Assembly (NCBI GenBank): GCA_018333865.1
Contig: JAGXSE010000023.1
Location: 62,001-126,000 of the forward strand
Reading direction: 5' to 3'
Length of the DNA stretch: 64,000 nt
Source: Syntrophomonadaceae bacterium
Lineage (GTDB): Bacteria; Bacillota; PH28-bin88
In this document: in pieces, positions 25,279 to 33,527 of the stretch
Numbering within the stretch: position 1 is the first letter of the stretch
Layout: the number at the start of each line of letters is the position of its first letter
The notes under the pieces: model-generated
The model's input: only the letters and a program-made list of their open reading frames with translations
Told to the model about the DNA's origin: nothing
Databases searched by the model: none
Made by a program: the position numbers and the translations under genes

Positions 25279-25434
25279 TAAAAAAACCGGGATTTCCGGT
25301 TCCCGGCATACTGCGCAAGGCTTCACACAGCCTCGCCCGCGACATCAGGTTTCATTGATACTGCTGCTTCCGTCCCTACGATACCCGATCGTTTCAGAGC
25401 TTCCTAGTCGGTCTCAATTAATAGACCGACTAGG
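25279..25434 (-). mobile_element. Probable 3' remnant of an IS200/IS605 TnpB gene with right-end hairpins
   Basis: On the minus strand a short frame reads EALKRSGIVGTEAAVSMKPD and VAGEAV to a stop. TVG-T-G...S-MK-x-E-A endings are common in TnpB C-termini. It is flanked by a perfect 12-bp stem CCTAGTCGGTCT/AGACCGACTAGG (25403-25434) and ends in a terminator-like hairpin CCGGGA/TCCCGG (25287-25306) followed by T8. The region may retain an omega-RNA scaffold. No tnpA or tnpB body remains. An unknown small RNA is an alternative. Confidence 0.4.
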
Positions 25435-25525
25435 ATATAGCTCGTAATCTTACGACAACTTCACAGTAAAATATTGTAAAAGCTTATTTCGTTCCAGACC
25501 CTACAAGCCTTGCTTTGTCTGCAAT

Positions 25526-25654
25526 TTAAAAGTCATGCGTCAGCTCTGGCGCATGCAAGGTTTTGCGTATTTCGGACCCTTTTTCCATTTTAATACAGAG
25601 TCGATCAAGACGTAATGAAACAGTTTCTGATGAATTGCTAATTTTAAGAGCCAT
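25526..25654 (-). CDS. Short protein, possible truncated ribbon-helix-helix antitoxin
   Basis: 42 residues from ATG 25654 with a strong AGGAGG seven bases upstream. The start MALKISNSSETVSLRLDR looks like the beginning of a small DNA-binding (ribbon-helix-helix) protein, but the rest does not continue as one, so it is probably truncated, perhaps by the adjacent TnpB-like remnant. No partner toxin is seen. Confidence 0.35.
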   Translation of the reverse strand: MALKISNSSETVSLRLDRLCIKMEKGSEIRKTLHAPELTHDF

Positions 25655-25708
25655 GGTTTCCTCCTATTGCATATAATTTAAATAAGAAGTAATCTAAAGC
25701 TAAGGTAA

Positions 25709-25834
25709 CAGGGACATGCTTGGGTCATTCCTGACTCTCTGACAGACCCAGACTTAAGGCGACGGAAAATGCATGAGCAAAGCAAAGATTTGAGCAATGA
25801 TCTGATCGGGTTTGACGGTGATGACGATGAGTAG
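25709..25834 (+). pseudogene. Unrecognised open fragment ahead of the methylase
   Basis: An open stretch without a good start reads VIPDSLTDPDLRRKMHEQSK, then DLSNDLIGFDGDDDE and a stop 34 bases before the methylase. The acidic end looks like a real C-terminus. ATG 25769 would give 21 residues. Perhaps the tail of a lost gene once next to the methylase. Confidence 0.3.
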
Positions 25835-25867
25835 GGTAATGGACTGTTCTGAAAGAGTGGAATTTAA

Positions 25868-26707
25868 ATGCAAATTAACACGATAAGTCTATTTGATGGA
25901 AATAGACCAAGGCCGCCGGTCAAATGGGCAGGTGGCAAAGGACAGCTCATACCTCAATTTGCCCCTCTGTTTCCAAAGCAGAAATTCAATTTATATATCG
26001 AAACATTTGTGGGCGGCGGAGCCGTATTTTTTCACCTGCTACCTTTGAAAGCTATAATTATAGACAATAACCCGGAACTAATTAATTTTTACACTATTGT
26101 GAGGGACAAGCTGCAAGCTCTTCTCGCAGACCTGGAAAAACATCAAAATAATGAGGAATATTTCTATAGTATACGCGCCCTTGATCCAGATAAATTGGAC
26201 GCTGTGTGCCGGGCATCCAGATTTCTCTACCTCAATAAAACAGGATACAATGGCCTTTGGCGAGTTAACAAAAAAGGGAAATATAATGTACCTTTTGGGC
26301 AATACAAAAACCCTAAGATAGCAGATAAAGAAAATCTCCAGCAAGTAAGCAGGGTTTTGCAACAAACAGAAATTATCCTGGGTGATTTCAGTAAAGCTTT
26401 AGATTTTATCTTACCAGGTACTTTTGTATACCTTGATCCGCCTTATCACCCACTTTCTGAATCGGCTAATTTCACTAGTTATACCGCTAGTTCTTTCGGA
26501 GCGTATGATCAGCGAAGATTAGCTGAGGTATTCAAACAGCTGGATGAAAGAGGCTGTTTGGTTATGTTAAGTAATTCTGATACACTATTTATTTGGGAAC
26601 TTTATAAAGGTTACGATATCAAGATTGTCAACGCCAGAAGAGCAATTAACTGTAGCGCAGAAAAACGGGGACCAATACCGGAGCTTGTTATTAGAAACTA
26701 TTTTTGA
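25868..26707 (+). CDS. Dam/DpnM-family N6-adenine DNA methylase
   Basis: 279 residues. Motif I region KWAGGKGQLI (19-28) with IETFVGGGAVFFH, and catalytic motif IV DPPY (190-193), arranged as in the D12 class of adenine methylases (EcoDam, DpnM, EcoRV methylase). The target sequence cannot be read from the protein. No restriction endonuclease is adjacent, so it is an orphan methylase or a remnant of a restriction-modification system. It lies in accessory DNA. Confidence 0.9.
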   Translation: MQINTISLFDGNRPRPPVKWAGGKGQLIPQFAPLFPKQKFNLYIETFVGGGAVFFHLLPLKAIIIDNNPELINFYTIVRDKLQALLADLEKHQNNEEYFYSIRALDPDKLDAVCRASRFLYLNKTGYNGLWRVNKKGKYNVPFGQYKNPKIADKENLQQVSRVLQQTEIILGDFSKALDFILPGTFVYLDPPYHPLSESANFTSYTASSFGAYDQRRLAEVFKQLDERGCLVMLSNSDTLFIWELYKGYDIKIVNARRAINCSAEKRGPIPELVIRNYF

Positions 26708-26999
26708 TATATAATGCGGAAAGAACCTGTTTTTCCGTCCGTTTCTGATCGATCACTTTGTGCTTTTTAGGAAAACGCATACATCCGTAACCTAACACGG
26801 AGAACATGTCCCCACACATGCCTATTTGGCGGTATAAAATGCTGGCAATCATCTCTTCCTAATCATAAACAAGGTAACTGGCTAAGCCAAGTTTTTAGCA
26901 GTATAATAAAAATATGAGCACATGAGCCGTCCCCTTAGTTTCCCCGGGGATAATTGCATTTGTGCTGCCTGGAATTTGGAGTTTATAGGAACTGTCTTT
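26708..26999. other. Intergenic region without recognisable gene
   Basis: I see no gene or RNA. A short GC-rich stretch CCGTCCCCTTAG...CCCCGGGGA at 26929-26948 resembles the outer ends of the RAYT elements but no full repeat is present. Confidence 0.3.
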
Positions 27000-28274
27000 T
27001 TATCTCCTGCTGATTGTTTGCCTGATTGCCGTCCACATTTCGTTTGTGACCAGCCCCAGCCGCCAAAGGGAGATGCCTTGCAGTCGATAACGCTTGGCGA
27101 CCCCGATTTTGGGAAGGATGCTTTCCGCAGTTTCGCTCGGGGCAGAGATGGCCAGGACAAGCTTTTCCGCTGGAACAGCGGCCAGAGCCATTTCCACCGC
27201 CTGCACCACCCGGTTAAGCGGTTCGGGCTTTGGGCCGTAATCGTGGGCCATAATTATAATGCGGTCGGCCAATTGGCCGAGGGCGGCATAATCATAGCCC
27301 CGGAAGGAGCTGTTCGGCGGATGAATGGTGAGGGTCAGGGTTTTTCCGGCCTCCCGCAGCGGCGGCATCAGCATGGCGACAAAGCGGGTGAGGCTGTCAC
27401 GAATCTGGCGCTGGGTTTCTCCAGTAGCATACGGGCCCAGCTCTTCCAGGTTTAAATTAACGCCGTGATATCGTGCGGCTGCCTGCAAAATGGCGGCAAC
27501 CGCGCGAGACACGGCCTGTTCATCGTTAAGAAAAGCGGTGAGCAGTCCGCCCCGGTTAGTCTCGTGGACGACCATCTCCGTCCTGAACCCGAACTCTTCG
27601 GCTTTGGCCAGCACCGTTTCCCAGCCGGGAGGCCGCCGCCACGCGTTACGGGGACTGCGGGTCAGAAGATTTCCTTGCTCGTCAATTGAATACCAGCCCA
27701 AGGCCAGTTCTCTTACCATGTCCGTGTTGCCTGGGGAGATTTCAGGAAAAGGAAGGCCAAAAAGGTCGAGCCAGCTACTGGCCACGCCCGCGCCAAGGGC
27801 ATAGAAGCCGATGACGTTCATGGGGCGAGGCGGGGAGGCGATGCTTATGGTGTAAGTAGTACCGTCCCACTCTACCCGGCAGCCGAAGGCTTCGCTGAAA
27901 AACCTTAATGGAATGAGAGTGCGGCCGTCTAAGATCACGGGGGGCGCATCAAGCTGGATAGGCAGATCATTTACCTGTGCGGTTTTATCGTCGATTTTAA
28001 GGATAATCCTTGTCGTGCCGTCGCTGGCGGAGATGGTGCGGGTAACGTCGTTCCAGTTTACGCTGATATTTATCGCCTCTGCCAGCAAGCGAAAAGGGAC
28101 CAGTGTTCGCCCGTTGATAATCTGCGGCGGTACATCAAAGGGCACCGGCCTGCCGTCCAACAAAACGGTAATCAGCGGCGGACTGGCCGTCGCCTGATGG
28201 GATGGCGGCGCGGACAGGGATAGGGCGAACGCAAGCAGAAGCGTCGCTAACATAAAAAATGCTGATTTTTTCAT
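27000..28274 (-). CDS. Secreted protein with copper-amine-oxidase N-terminal-like domain and GH18-like domain
   Basis: 424 residues from ATG 28274 (GAGGGAG six bases upstream; ATG 28280 would have none). Signal peptide about 1-30. Residues about 33-148 contain two PPQIINGRTLVPFRLLAEA / PPVILDGRTLIPLRFFSEAFG repeats of the Cu_amine_oxidN1 surface domain. Residues about 152-424 look like a GH18 (YaaH/SleL-type) barrel. At the catalytic strand the motif reads HGVNLNLEE (from 270), so the glutamate is kept but the preceding aspartates of D-G-x-N-x-D-x-E are His and Asn. Activity on peptidoglycan or chitin-like glycans is therefore uncertain. Likely cell surface. Confidence 0.7.
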   Translation of the reverse strand: MKKSAFFMLATLLLAFALSLSAPPSHQATASPPLITVLLDGRPVPFDVPPQIINGRTLVPFRLLAEAINISVNWNDVTRTISASDGTTRIILKIDDKTAQVNDLPIQLDAPPVILDGRTLIPLRFFSEAFGCRVEWDGTTYTISIASPPRPMNVIGFYALGAGVASSWLDLFGLPFPEISPGNTDMVRELALGWYSIDEQGNLLTRSPRNAWRRPPGWETVLAKAEEFGFRTEMVVHETNRGGLLTAFLNDEQAVSRAVAAILQAAARYHGVNLNLEELGPYATGETQRQIRDSLTRFVAMLMPPLREAGKTLTLTIHPPNSSFRGYDYAALGQLADRIIIMAHDYGPKPEPLNRVVQAVEMALAAVPAEKLVLAISAPSETAESILPKIGVAKRYRLQGISLWRLGLVTNEMWTAIRQTISRR

Positions 28275-28378
28275 CGTCATCTCCCTCGCGGCTATTTTAA
28301 CCTTTTTTTGGCAAGGAGTAAAGCAAAAAAAGCCTTAACAGCACCGCTCAAATAAGTATGGCAAAGGCAGGAATGAAA

Positions 28379-28738
28379 ATGACCAAGCCCTCTTTTGAAA
28401 AGTTTGCCGATATGCTGGATCAGGCAGCGAATCGTATCCCGCCTCGTTTTTGCAGGGATTTAACGGGTGGATTTAATCTTCAAAAGGGCAAAAAGCGAGA
28501 CGGTGATTACTGGATCATGGGGGAATACATTGAGGATGACCTTCTGGGCTGTTTTATTGTATTTTATTACGGTTCTTTTGTGGAAGTGCTGAAAAATGAG
28601 CCGATGGAAGCCTGGGAAGCGGAGATTGCGGAAACATTACTCCACGAATTGCAGCATCACTTGGAAGCCCGGGCCGGTATTGATGACTTAGCCCGTGCTG
28701 AAAAGGAAGAACTGGAGAAAGCCTTGCAGGGAAAATAG
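28379..28738 (+). CDS. Minimal zincin-type metallopeptidase family protein
   Basis: 119 residues from ATG 28379 (AAAGGCAGGA seven bases upstream; ATG 28358 is open but lacks a site). HELQHH near residue 92 is the zinc-binding HExxH motif of the small DUF1025-type metallopeptidase family. GDYWIMGEYIEDDLLGCFIV, given in part, precedes it. No signal peptide, so cytosolic. Substrate unknown. Confidence 0.75.
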   Translation: MTKPSFEKFADMLDQAANRIPPRFCRDLTGGFNLQKGKKRDGDYWIMGEYIEDDLLGCFIVFYYGSFVEVLKNEPMEAWEAEIAETLLHELQHHLEARAGIDDLARAEKEELEKALQGK

Positions 28739-28916
28739 GGAAATTACCGAATGTCAAAGAGATTCCGCCTTGAAGTATAAAATGCGATGGTTTTTAAATA
28801 TTCGCAGAAGAATTTTTCGCAAGATTCGCAGACAAAAAGATGCAAAAAATGCAACCTTTAAATACGTGCTGCGTTATATTGTTTAGAAACAAAATTTATA
28901 CGAGAGGTGGATTGAA
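28739..28916. other. Intergenic stretch with a very basic short frame
   Basis: ATG 28783 could start a 34-residue, Arg/Lys-rich peptide (MRWFLNIRRRIFRKIRRQ...) ending at 28887, but no ribosome site precedes it, so I do not call it a gene. GAGAGGTGG at 28901-28909 serves the next gene. Confidence 0.25.
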
Positions 28917-30059
28917 ATGCTCATGAAAAAATTTAAGCTGGTAATTCCTGTGTTGGTGATGTTTTCATTGTTGGCGGTATTCCTTGCTCAATCACTTTCC
29001 ACAGCTTTCGCGGCAAAGGCTTTTGCCCATATAACCGTTGAGGTTAATCCAAAATTAACAATGACAGTAGACTCAAACGAAAAGGTAGTCTCTGTTGAAC
29101 CAAAAAACCCTGAAGCAAGGCAAATGTTATCAGATTTAACTATAGCAGGTAAAAACATAGAAGAAGCCCTCAAGCTCATTGCGGATCGGCTTGATAGAAG
29201 CGGCTATCTGGGTGATGACAACCAATTATTTTTTATCGTTCAACCTGCTGAGGGAGTGAAAAAAGAAGCAGTATCCGGTGTTTCTGAAAGAGTACTAGTT
29301 ACTCTGAGGACAGAACTTGAATCGAGAAAGTCAAAACCTGCGGTTGAAATCGTGGTGCTCGACAAACCGGTGCAACAAGCAGCCGATGACACAATAAACA
29401 ATAACGTGACACCTGGTGCTGCAAAAACAAATTTAAATGCAGCTAAAGTCAGCATAAATGACCCCGCCACCTGGAATCGTATTATCAAAGAGGCCAATCA
29501 GGACTTATTGGCAGCAGGTTTTACCGAAGCCGAAACCTTAGACATCCTCAGAAAAGCATCGCTCGTTAACCCTGTGCCGCGCGAAATTTACGAAATCGCT
29601 GCAGGTTTCGTCGATATGAAGGATGCCGGCATACCATATCCGGTATCAAAAAACATATTTGCAATGGGTCAAGGACTTGATCAAAACGTATTCCGCAAGG
29701 AAATCTCGACTCTGATATCAGATTTGATAGACATGCATGAAGCCGGAATCTCAATTGAAACAGGAATAAAAACACTGGCTATGGCAATCGGAGCAGACCG
29801 CAGCTTAAAAGAAGTGAGCACTATAGTATCCGGCATTATCGATCTGAAAGAATCCGGCGTGCCAGAAGCGGAACTGCTGTCACGAGGCCAGCGTGCCATA
29901 GAAGCTGACCCTACATTAAGAAATTTTGACGATCTCTTGGGAATTCGCGATAATAGTGATGATGACAGAGTTGGCGAGGACAAAGATGACGACGAAAAAG
30001 ACGATGACGACGATGACTTCCCAAGCATTAACGGTGACAGGGATGATGACGACAGGTAA
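28917..30059 (+). CDS. Secreted RsgI-type domain protein with Asp-rich tail
   Basis: 380 residues from ATG 28917 (GAGAGGTGG upstream). Signal peptide about 1-33. Residues about 37-112 match the extracytoplasmic middle domain of anti-sigma-I factors RsgI (HITVEVNPKLTMTVDSN, then VVSVEPKNPEA ... GKNIEEALKLIADRL ... GYL). The N-terminal anti-sigma domain and the trans-membrane anchor of RsgI are absent, and no sigI gene is adjacent. The middle holds helical repeats around SDLIDM-EAGI and SGIIDLKESGV. The last 40 residues are mostly Asp, which suggests calcium binding. Probably secreted. Confidence 0.7.
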   Translation: MLMKKFKLVIPVLVMFSLLAVFLAQSLSTAFAAKAFAHITVEVNPKLTMTVDSNEKVVSVEPKNPEARQMLSDLTIAGKNIEEALKLIADRLDRSGYLGDDNQLFFIVQPAEGVKKEAVSGVSERVLVTLRTELESRKSKPAVEIVVLDKPVQQAADDTINNNVTPGAAKTNLNAAKVSINDPATWNRIIKEANQDLLAAGFTEAETLDILRKASLVNPVPREIYEIAAGFVDMKDAGIPYPVSKNIFAMGQGLDQNVFRKEISTLISDLIDMHEAGISIETGIKTLAMAIGADRSLKEVSTIVSGIIDLKESGVPEAELLSRGQRAIEADPTLRNFDDLLGIRDNSDDDRVGEDKDDDEKDDDDDDFPSINGDRDDDDR

Positions 30060-30099
30060 AATTAGCGGGTAAACTTGCTTGTAGTACAATAGAGATATT

Positions 30100-30139
30100 A
30101 AGGGGATGGTCTTAACCACGCGGACTGTCCCTTTTGTTT
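30100..30139 (+). terminator. Terminator after RsgI-type gene
   Basis: GGGGATGGTC pairs imperfectly with GACTGTCCC (30125-30133) and is followed by TTTTG. Confidence 0.5.
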
Positions 30140-30265
30140 TAGCTCAAAAACTCGTCGCCTTGACACAGTGGATACCATATCATATAGTTTAATACAATAT
30201 AACTTATATTATTGAAGGTGGCTTGTTGTGAACGACCCTATGCCTAAAAAGAGGAGTAAAAAAGC

Positions 30266-30910
30266 ATGAAGAGTCTGCGCAAATTCTTTCTTGCCGGTTT
30301 TGTGGTTCTATTGCCGCTAATTATCACCGTATACGTGCTGATAACTATCTTCCGCTTGATGGATGGCCTGTTGGGAGGCGTTATCAGAGCCGTCGTGGGG
30401 CACCCATTGCCGGGGTTGGGGGTGCTCCTGACCATTGGACTTGTGTTACTAGCCGGGATGATTGCTACTAATGTAATCGGAAAAAAGCTCATCGCTTTTA
30501 TGGAGCATTTTCTTAACAGGATTCCCCTGGTTAAGTCTATTTATGGCGCTATCAAGCAAATTATAGATGCCTTTTCCATGCAGACCAGCAACGCTTTCCA
30601 GCGGGTCGCCCTGGTGGAGTATCCTCGCAATGGAATATATGCCGTCGGTTTTGTCACCGGGAACGGAATGGGAGAGGTGCAAGAAAAAACCGCTGAAGAT
30701 GTGATCAATATATTTGTCCCTACTACGCCCAATCCCACCTCCGGAATGCTGGTCTTAGTTCCCAAAAAAGACGTGATTTTTTTGGAGATGACAGTAGAAG
30801 ATGGGCTCAAACTGATTATTTCCGGAGGCGTGGTGACTCCCAAATATAATGGGCAGTCAAGTTGCAGTGTTTCTCCGCAAAAGGTTATCACAGATGGGCA
30901 ACCGATCTAA
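30266..30910 (+). CDS. DUF502-family membrane protein
   Basis: 214 residues. Two membrane helices (about 8-30 and 48-70) are followed by the conserved DUF502 body: FLNRIPLVKSIYGAIKQI, VALVEYPRNGIYAVGFVTG and PTTPNPTSGMLVLVPKKDV. Widespread in bacteria and plants, with no defined biochemical role. AAGAGGAGTAAA ribosome site. It precedes the thiamine region but is probably a separate unit. Confidence 0.88.
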   Translation: MKSLRKFFLAGFVVLLPLIITVYVLITIFRLMDGLLGGVIRAVVGHPLPGLGVLLTIGLVLLAGMIATNVIGKKLIAFMEHFLNRIPLVKSIYGAIKQIIDAFSMQTSNAFQRVALVEYPRNGIYAVGFVTGNGMGEVQEKTAEDVINIFVPTTPNPTSGMLVLVPKKDVIFLEMTVEDGLKLIISGGVVTPKYNGQSSCSVSPQKVITDGQPI

Positions 30911-31033
30911 GGATCGGGGACACATCGCTTAATATTGTAAAAAAACTGATCGAGTAAGATAGCCGCCGGAAAATAATCGTCTTGATCCCTTATAAGAAAC
31001 GAGATATACTGGAAACGATAATAAAATATTTTA

Positions 31034-31118
31034 CTAGGGGTGCCGAAGAGGCTGAGAGAAAAGCAGTAGCTTTTCAACCCTCGAACCTGATCTGGGTAAT
31101 ACCAGCGGAGGGAAGTGT
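31034..31118 (+). promoter_or_regulatory. TPP riboswitch (THI element)
   Basis: The hallmark sequences are present in order: ACTAGGGGTGCC at the P1/P2 side, GCTGAGA (31051-31057), a variable P3 arm, ACCCTCGAACCTGATCTGGG (31077-31096) and TAATACCAGCGGAGGGAAGTG. It binds thiamine pyrophosphate in the nascent leader and switches off thiC expression through the terminator that follows. Confidence 0.97.
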
Positions 31119-31130
31119 GTTGAAGGTTTT

Positions 31131-31168
31131 AACCGCAATTCTGGCCCTAAGGCTGGTTGCGGTTTTTT
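31131..31168 (+). terminator. Riboswitch-controlled terminator before thiC
   Basis: AACCGCAA (31131-31138) pairs with TTGCGGTT (31157-31164) and T6 follows. It is placed between the TPP aptamer and the thiC ribosome site, as expected for transcription attenuation. Confidence 0.92.
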
Positions 31169-31204
31169 ACTGTCCTAGCGGCTTCCCCGGAAGGAGGAAA
31201 AACG

Positions 31205-32500
31205 ATGACTCAACTGGAACAGGCAAGAAAAGGGATTGTCACCCCGGAAATGAGTGAGGTGGCAAAAGCCGAGGGGGTTGGGACGGAAGTCCTGCTGGCA
31301 GGTATAGCTGCCGGAGAGGTGGTAATTCCTTATAATCCCGCCAGGAAACGTAAGGCCGTCGGGATTGGCAAGGGGCTGGCGACAAAAGTCAACGCCAATA
31401 TCGGCACCAGCGAAGCCTACCCTGATATCGAAAAAGAATTGTTGAAACTGGATATCGCCGTTAAAGCGGGGGCAGATGCGGTGATGGACTTAAGTACCGG
31501 CGGTGACATTAATCTTTCGCGGCAGCGAATTTTAAAGCATTCGCCGGTAATGATCGGCACAGTCCCGATGTACCAGGCAACTGTGGAGGCGATGGCTCAT
31601 AAAGGCGGCATGCTGGCCATGACAGTTGATGACCTGTTTCAGGTAATTGAACAGCATGCCCGGGAGGGGGTAGATTTTATTACCGTCCACTGCGGCCTGA
31701 CCCGGGAGGCAATCGGCCGGCTGGTGAGGGAGGGGCGGGTAGCCGATATCGTCAGCCGCGGCGGTTCTTTCCTTACCGGCTGGATGCTGCACCACGATAA
31801 GGAAAACCCTCTCTACACCGAATACGACCGCCTGCTTGAGATCGCCAGGAAGTACGATGTAACCTTAAGCCTGGGAGACGGGCTCCGGCCGGGCTGCCTG
31901 GCCGATGCCACCGACCGGGCGCAGATCCAGGAGCTGATTGTTCTGGGTGAACTGGTTGAACGGGCTTGGGAGCAGGGAGTGCAGGTGATGGTGGAAGGGC
32001 CGGGCCATGTGCCCATGGACCAGATCGAGGCCAATGTGCTGATTGAAAAGCGACTCTGCCACGGGGCTCCTTTCTACGTGCTGGGACCACTGGTGACTGA
32101 CATTGCCCCCGGGTATGACCACATCACTTCGGCTATCGGCGGAGCAATAGCTGCTGCCGCGGGTGCTGATTTCCTCTGCTATGTTACCCCGGCCGAGCAC
32201 TTGGGCCTGCCGGGTTTGCAGGATGTCAAGGATGGGGTGGTAGCAAGCAAGATCGCTGCCCATGCTGCCGATATCGTGAAAAACGTAAAAGGGGCGAGAG
32301 ATCGGGACCGGAAAATGGCAGAAGCCAGGAAAAACCTGGACTGGCCGGCCCAGATCGCCCTTTCCATTGACCCGGAGAAATCCAAAGAGTACCGCAGCGC
32401 CAAAAACCCGGATGCCGAAGTAGCGTGTACCATGTGCGGCAGTTTTTGCGCCATGAAGATTGTCAGCCAATACCTGGGCACCTCCAAGCGCAGGTGTTAG
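31205..32500 (+). CDS. thiC: Phosphomethylpyrimidine synthase
   Basis: 431 residues from ATG 31205 (GGAAGGAGGAAAAACG upstream); a longer frame from 31157 would run through the riboswitch terminator. It converts aminoimidazole ribotide to hydroxymethylpyrimidine phosphate with [33 protein letters not shown] and the C-terminal Fe-S motif [11 protein letters not shown] mark it as a ThiC radical SAM enzyme. First gene of thiCSGH. Confidence 0.97.
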   Translation: MTQLEQARKGIVTPEMSEVAKAEGVGTEVLLAGIAAGEVVIPYNPARKRKAVGIGKGLATKVNANIGTSEAYPDIEKELLKLDIAVKAGADAVMDLSTGGDINLSRQRILKHSPVMIGTVPMYQATVEAMAHKGGMLAMTVDDLFQVIEQHAREGVDFITVHCGLTREAIGRLVREGRVADIVSRGGSFLTGWMLHHDKENPLYTEYDRLLEIARKYDVTLSLGDGLRPGCLADATDRAQIQELIVLGELVERAWEQGVQVMVEGPGHVPMDQIEANVLIEKRLCHGAPFYVLGPLVTDIAPGYDHITSAIGGAIAAAAGADFLCYVTPAEHLGLPGLQDVKDGVVASKIAAHAADIVKNVKGARDRDRKMAEARKNLDWPAQIALSIDPEKSKEYRSAKNPDAEVACTMCGSFCAMKIVSQYLGTSKRRC

Positions 32501-32534
32501 GATCGGCCAGTGCATTTACAAAGGGGGGAGCAGA

Positions 32535-32735
32535 ATGCTGGTAGTTGTGAACCGGCGGGAAGAGAACCTGCCAGAGGGCATGTCTCTTGCTGAATTCATA
32601 GGTTCGAAAGGGCTGGAGCCAGGCGAATTTATTTTTATCCTGAACGAGTTTGTGATAGAAAGAGAGCAGGTTGGAAGCATTATCTTAAAAGAGAATGACC
32701 GGCTGGAAGTACTAAGGTTTGTGGGAGGCGGTTAA
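32535..32735 (+). CDS. thiS: Sulfur carrier protein ThiS
   Basis: 66 residues from ATG 32535 (AAGGGGGGAG upstream). Beta-grasp ubiquitin-like protein ending in VGGG; the terminal Gly-Gly is thiocarboxylated and passes sulfur to the thiazole synthase. thiF, which usually activates it, is not seen in the window. One base separates its stop from the thiG start. Confidence 0.93.
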   Translation: MLVVVNRREENLPEGMSLAEFIGSKGLEPGEFIFILNEFVIEREQVGSIILKENDRLEVLRFVGGG

Positions 32736-32736
32736 G

Positions 32737-33510
32737 GTGGAAGATAAACTGGTATTAGGCGGGCGGGAAATTGTGAGCCGGTTGTTTTTAGGCACCGGCA
32801 AGTTCCCTGCAAAGGAGGTTATTCCTGCGGCAATCAAACGGTCCGGCAGCCAGGTGATTACCATGGCCTTGCGCCGGGTAGATTTCGACTCCCCCCAGGA
32901 GAACGTCCTGAACTATATCCCCAAAGAATGTATCCTCTTGCCCAATACCTCGGGGGCCAGGAACAGCGAGGAGGCGGTGCGGATTGCCCGCATTGCCCGG
33001 GCCGCCGGCTGCGGCAACTGGATAAAAATCGAGGTCATCACCGACAACAAGTACCTTCTGCCCGATAATTTCGAGACAATCAAGGCTACCGAGGTTTTGG
33101 CCAAAGAAGGTTTTGTAGTGCTCCCTTATATGAGCCCAGACCTGATGGCAGCAAAATGGCTGCAGGATGCGGGAGCTGCCGCCGTAATGCCCCTGGGGGC
33201 TCCCATTGGATCCAACCGGGGCCTGAAAACAAAGGAACTGGTCAGGATCCTGATCGATGAAATTGCAGTGCCGATCATTGTTGACGCCGGCATCGGCAAG
33301 CCCTCGGAAGCGGCGGAAGCCATGGAGATGGGCGCCGGGGCGGTGTTGGTCAATACAGCTATTGCCACGGCCGGGGATCCGGTTTTAATGGCGGAAGCCT
33401 TCGGTTTGGCGGTGAGGGCCGGGCGGCTGGCTTACCTGGCCGGGCCTGGCGTCACCAGGGACTATGCGGAAGCGTCCTCTCCCCTGACCGGTTTCCTGCA
33501 GGAACTTTAG
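32737..33510 (+). CDS. thiG: Thiazole synthase
   Basis: 257 residues from GTG 32737, chosen because GGGAGG of the thiS end sits eight bases upstream. [16 protein letters not shown] at the start, the Schiff-base lysine in [19 protein letters not shown], and [19 protein letters not shown] (in part) are family signatures. It forms the thiazole phosphate from deoxyxylulose phosphate, ThiS thiocarboxylate and dehydroglycine made by ThiH. Confidence 0.96.
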   Translation: MEDKLVLGGREIVSRLFLGTGKFPAKEVIPAAIKRSGSQVITMALRRVDFDSPQENVLNYIPKECILLPNTSGARNSEEAVRIARIARAAGCGNWIKIEVITDNKYLLPDNFETIKATEVLAKEGFVVLPYMSPDLMAAKWLQDAGAAAVMPLGAPIGSNRGLKTKELVRILIDEIAVPIIVDAGIGKPSEAAEAMEMGAGAVLVNTAIATAGDPVLMAEAFGLAVRAGRLAYLAGPGVTRDYAEASSPLTGFLQEL

Positions 33511-33527
33511 GAGGAAGGGAAAGAGCC

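Noticed and set aside
25310-25400. Small SRP RNA
   Set aside because: GGACGGAAGCAGC resembles the SRP loop GGTCCGGAAGGAAGCAGCC but the asymmetric loop and flanking stem do not fit.
25279-25434. c-di-GMP riboswitch of the chemoreceptor gene
   Set aside because: GGGACGGAAGCAGC recalls the GEMM core GGGACGCAAAGCC, but the GGCAAACC part, the tetraloop receptor and the correct helices are missing; a TnpB tail explains the sequence better.
28783-28887. 34-residue very basic peptide
   Set aside because: No ribosome site and no recognisable family; kept only as a note on the gap.
31157-31204. Longer thiC start
   Set aside because: The extension would read through the riboswitch terminator; ATG 31205 has an ideal ribosome site.
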